Source of the DNA: an uncultured Microbacterium sp. | GTDB lineage: Bacteria; Actinomycetota; Actinomycetes; Actinomycetales; Microbacteriaceae | Length of the DNA: 45,130 bases | Reading direction: 5' to 3' | NCBI GenBank assembly: GCA_947503655.1 | Contig: CANNEP010000016.1 | Span: forward strand, 1-45,130 | Part shown: in pieces, positions 43,928-45,130 of the stretch | Layout: each line of letters begins with the position of its first letter | Numbering within the stretch: position 1 is the first letter of the stretch | Program-made: the position numbers and the translations under genes | The notes under the pieces: generated by a model | What the model saw: only the letters and a program-made list of their open reading frames with translations | Databases searched by the model: none | What the model was told of the DNA's origin: nothing

Positions 43928-44637
43928 CGCTGCCGCCGGGGGCAACGTCGCTGGTCGATGCGATCGAGCGCGCCATCCGCGGCGGTAATGACACTGACAC
44001 GGTCGCGGCGATTGCGGGCTCGCTTGCCGGCGCGTTGTGGGGCGGAACCGCGGTGCCGCTGAGCTGGAAGCGCAAGACGCACGGGTGGCCCGGCTACAAC
44101 GCCAACGACCTCGTGCGCGAGGCGGCACTTGCCGCGCGCAACGGCCGCACCGATGGTTCCGGCTGGCCCCTGGAGAAGATGGCGCAGCCCGGTGTTCGCC
44201 GCCCCGTAACCCTCGAGCAACACCCGGTCGACCCGGGCGTGCTGCTCGGTTCGGTCGCGACGCTCGACACCCTGCCGATCGAGGTTGATGCGGTTGTTTC
44301 GCTCTGCCGGGTGGGTGCGGAGCAGGTGCCTACGCGCGTCGAGAGCATTCAGGTGTGGCTTGTTGATCAGCCTGACCGCAACGCGAATCTCGACTTCACG
44401 CTCGCCGAGGCCGCCGACATGATCGCCGCGTTGCGTGCCGAAGATAAGACGGTGTTCGTGCACCGCGCGGAGGCACGCAGCCGCACGTCTGCGGTGGCTG
44501 CGCTGTACAGCGCGCGGAACCTCGGGGTTGCGCTGGATGAGGCATGGGCCGGCATCCGCAACACGCTGCCCGACTACGACCCCAAGCGCTTCCTGCGCGA
44601 CGCCGTCGCCCGCGTTGTCGGCAATGACGAGCGGTAG
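43891..44637 (+). pseudogene. Truncated ADP-ribosylglycohydrolase fused to a dual-specificity phosphatase-like domain
   Basis: 248 residues as read. Residues about 10-80 are the C-terminal part of an ADP-ribosylglycohydrolase, with the Mg-binding GGNDTDTVAAIAGSLAGALWGG; the first two-thirds of that fold, including the N-terminal metal-binding motif, are missing. A phosphatase-like domain follows (about 125-245) with VFVHRAEARSRTSAVAALY, where the catalytic Cys of HCx5R is Arg. Both active sites are therefore incomplete. No good start codon; the frame begins inside the NERD gene. Similar full-length fusions are, as I recall, found in actinobacteria. Probably a decayed gene or a repurposed binding protein. 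Confidence 0.6.
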
Positions 44638-44666
44638 TCTGACGCCAACCGGCCTCGTGTGGCCTC

Positions 44667-44678
44667 TACTCTGTATCC
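44667..44678 (+). promoter_or_regulatory. Leaderless-type -10 before the Cys-rich gene
   Basis: TACTCT (44667-44672), six bases, ATG at 44679. Confidence 0.4.
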
Positions 44679-45114
44679 ATGAGCGACGTAGCTGTAGTCA
44701 TCCGTCCAGGGCGTAGGACGGAAGTTCGGAACCTTCCTTACGAAGGGAAAGGGGCAGGGTATTCGATCCTGGGCGACATGTTCGCTGCGTCTCGAAAGGG
44801 GCAAGTGAAGTATGACGGTGGCGTATGGTCGGGTCGCTCGGTCTCATACCAATGCCGTGATACTCGGCCTGGCCGCCCGATACGGGCGGGTCAAGGTCAC
44901 TCAGCATGGCGGCGTCGACAAATGCGTCGAGCAATGCTGGGACCGTGGCAAACAGGACAATGCATGGTTGTGTGAATGCGCGTGCGCGGGGAGGAATCAT
45001 GGGTCGGGCACGCCATACGCGTATACGGTTGGTGGCAATAGGCCGGGGATCAGCGGTCAAGCCCCGGGACGTGGTGTAGCGGTCGGTGATCCTTCTGCTG
45101 TTGGTAGTGGTTAG
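44679..45114 (+). pseudogene. Cysteine-rich small protein interrupted by a one-base frameshift
   Basis: The first frame reads MSDVAVVIRPG...KGQVKYDGGVW and then becomes unlike any protein. The second frame continues smoothly as RVARSHTNAVILGLAARYGRVK, then carries a C-x3-C-x11-C-x-C-x-C cluster followed by NHGSG, ending GSG with TAG at 45114. The switch is near 44838-44845. Removing one base gives 144 residues. Small proteins with this C-C, C-C-C, HG pattern are, as I recall, seen in actinobacteria and phages, function unknown; the Cys cluster could bind a metal. Either a sequencing error, programmed shift or a recent mutation. Confidence 0.6.
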
Positions 45115-45130
45115 GCGCTGAGCTCGAGGG

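Overview
The window reads as a high-GC actinobacterial chromosome just downstream of the replication origin, most likely a member of the Microbacteriaceae. The evidence is gene order: dnaN-recF-dciA-gyrB-gyrA-DUF3566, tRNA-Ile and tRNA-Ala, cyclophilin, rhomboid, crgA, class E sortase, glutamine amidotransferase, and then the pknB-pknA-pbpA-rodA-pstP-fhaB-fhaA block on the minus strand. The genus cannot be fixed from sequence alone. dnaA and oriC lie to the left; dnaN is cut by the window edge.

Layout. 1-7.6 kb: replication and topology genes, all on plus. 7.7-9.7 kb: a membrane-anchored secreted protein and two tRNA genes. 9.7-15.2 kb: small metabolic and envelope genes (CGNR zinc finger, Nudix, YbaK, cyclophilin, rhomboid, crgA, sortase, pabA-type amidotransferase). 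15.2-24 kb: the seven-gene cell-wall signalling and elongation operon, with genes overlapping by 4 bp or nearly touching. 24.3 kb: tRNA-Leu. 24.7-32 kb: both glyoxylate-shunt enzymes (aceA, malate synthase G) with an IclR regulator, interleaved with a photolyase, a TetR regulator and a frameshifted membrane protein. 32-36.8 kb: MepB-like protein, DUF222/HNH protein, a SIS-domain protein and three regulators. 36.8-41 kb: Lrp-type regulator next to a three-gene 2-oxoacid dehydrogenase complex (E1a, E1b, E2). 41-45 kb: an accessory stretch with an AbiEi/AbiEii toxin-antitoxin pair, a decayed gene carrying a dispersed repeat, a NERD protein, a truncated ADP-ribosylglycohydrolase/phosphatase fusion and a frameshifted cysteine-rich gene.

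The strongest unexplained signal is not a gene. The octamer CGGAACCA occurs about 52 times by hand count (29 on plus, 23 on minus) where about two are expected. It falls in all reading frames and between genes, at just over one per kb. That density, and the lack of strand bias, resemble DNA-uptake sequences of naturally competent bacteria more than Chi or KOPS. Other structure includes a cluster of DnaA-box-like 9-mers between two convergent genes 13 kb from the origin side, a uniform leaderless promoter layout (-10 hexamer, six bases, start codon) at nine genes, well-formed operator dyads at aceA, iclR, tetR, lrp and abiE, and short hairpins just before all three tRNA genes.
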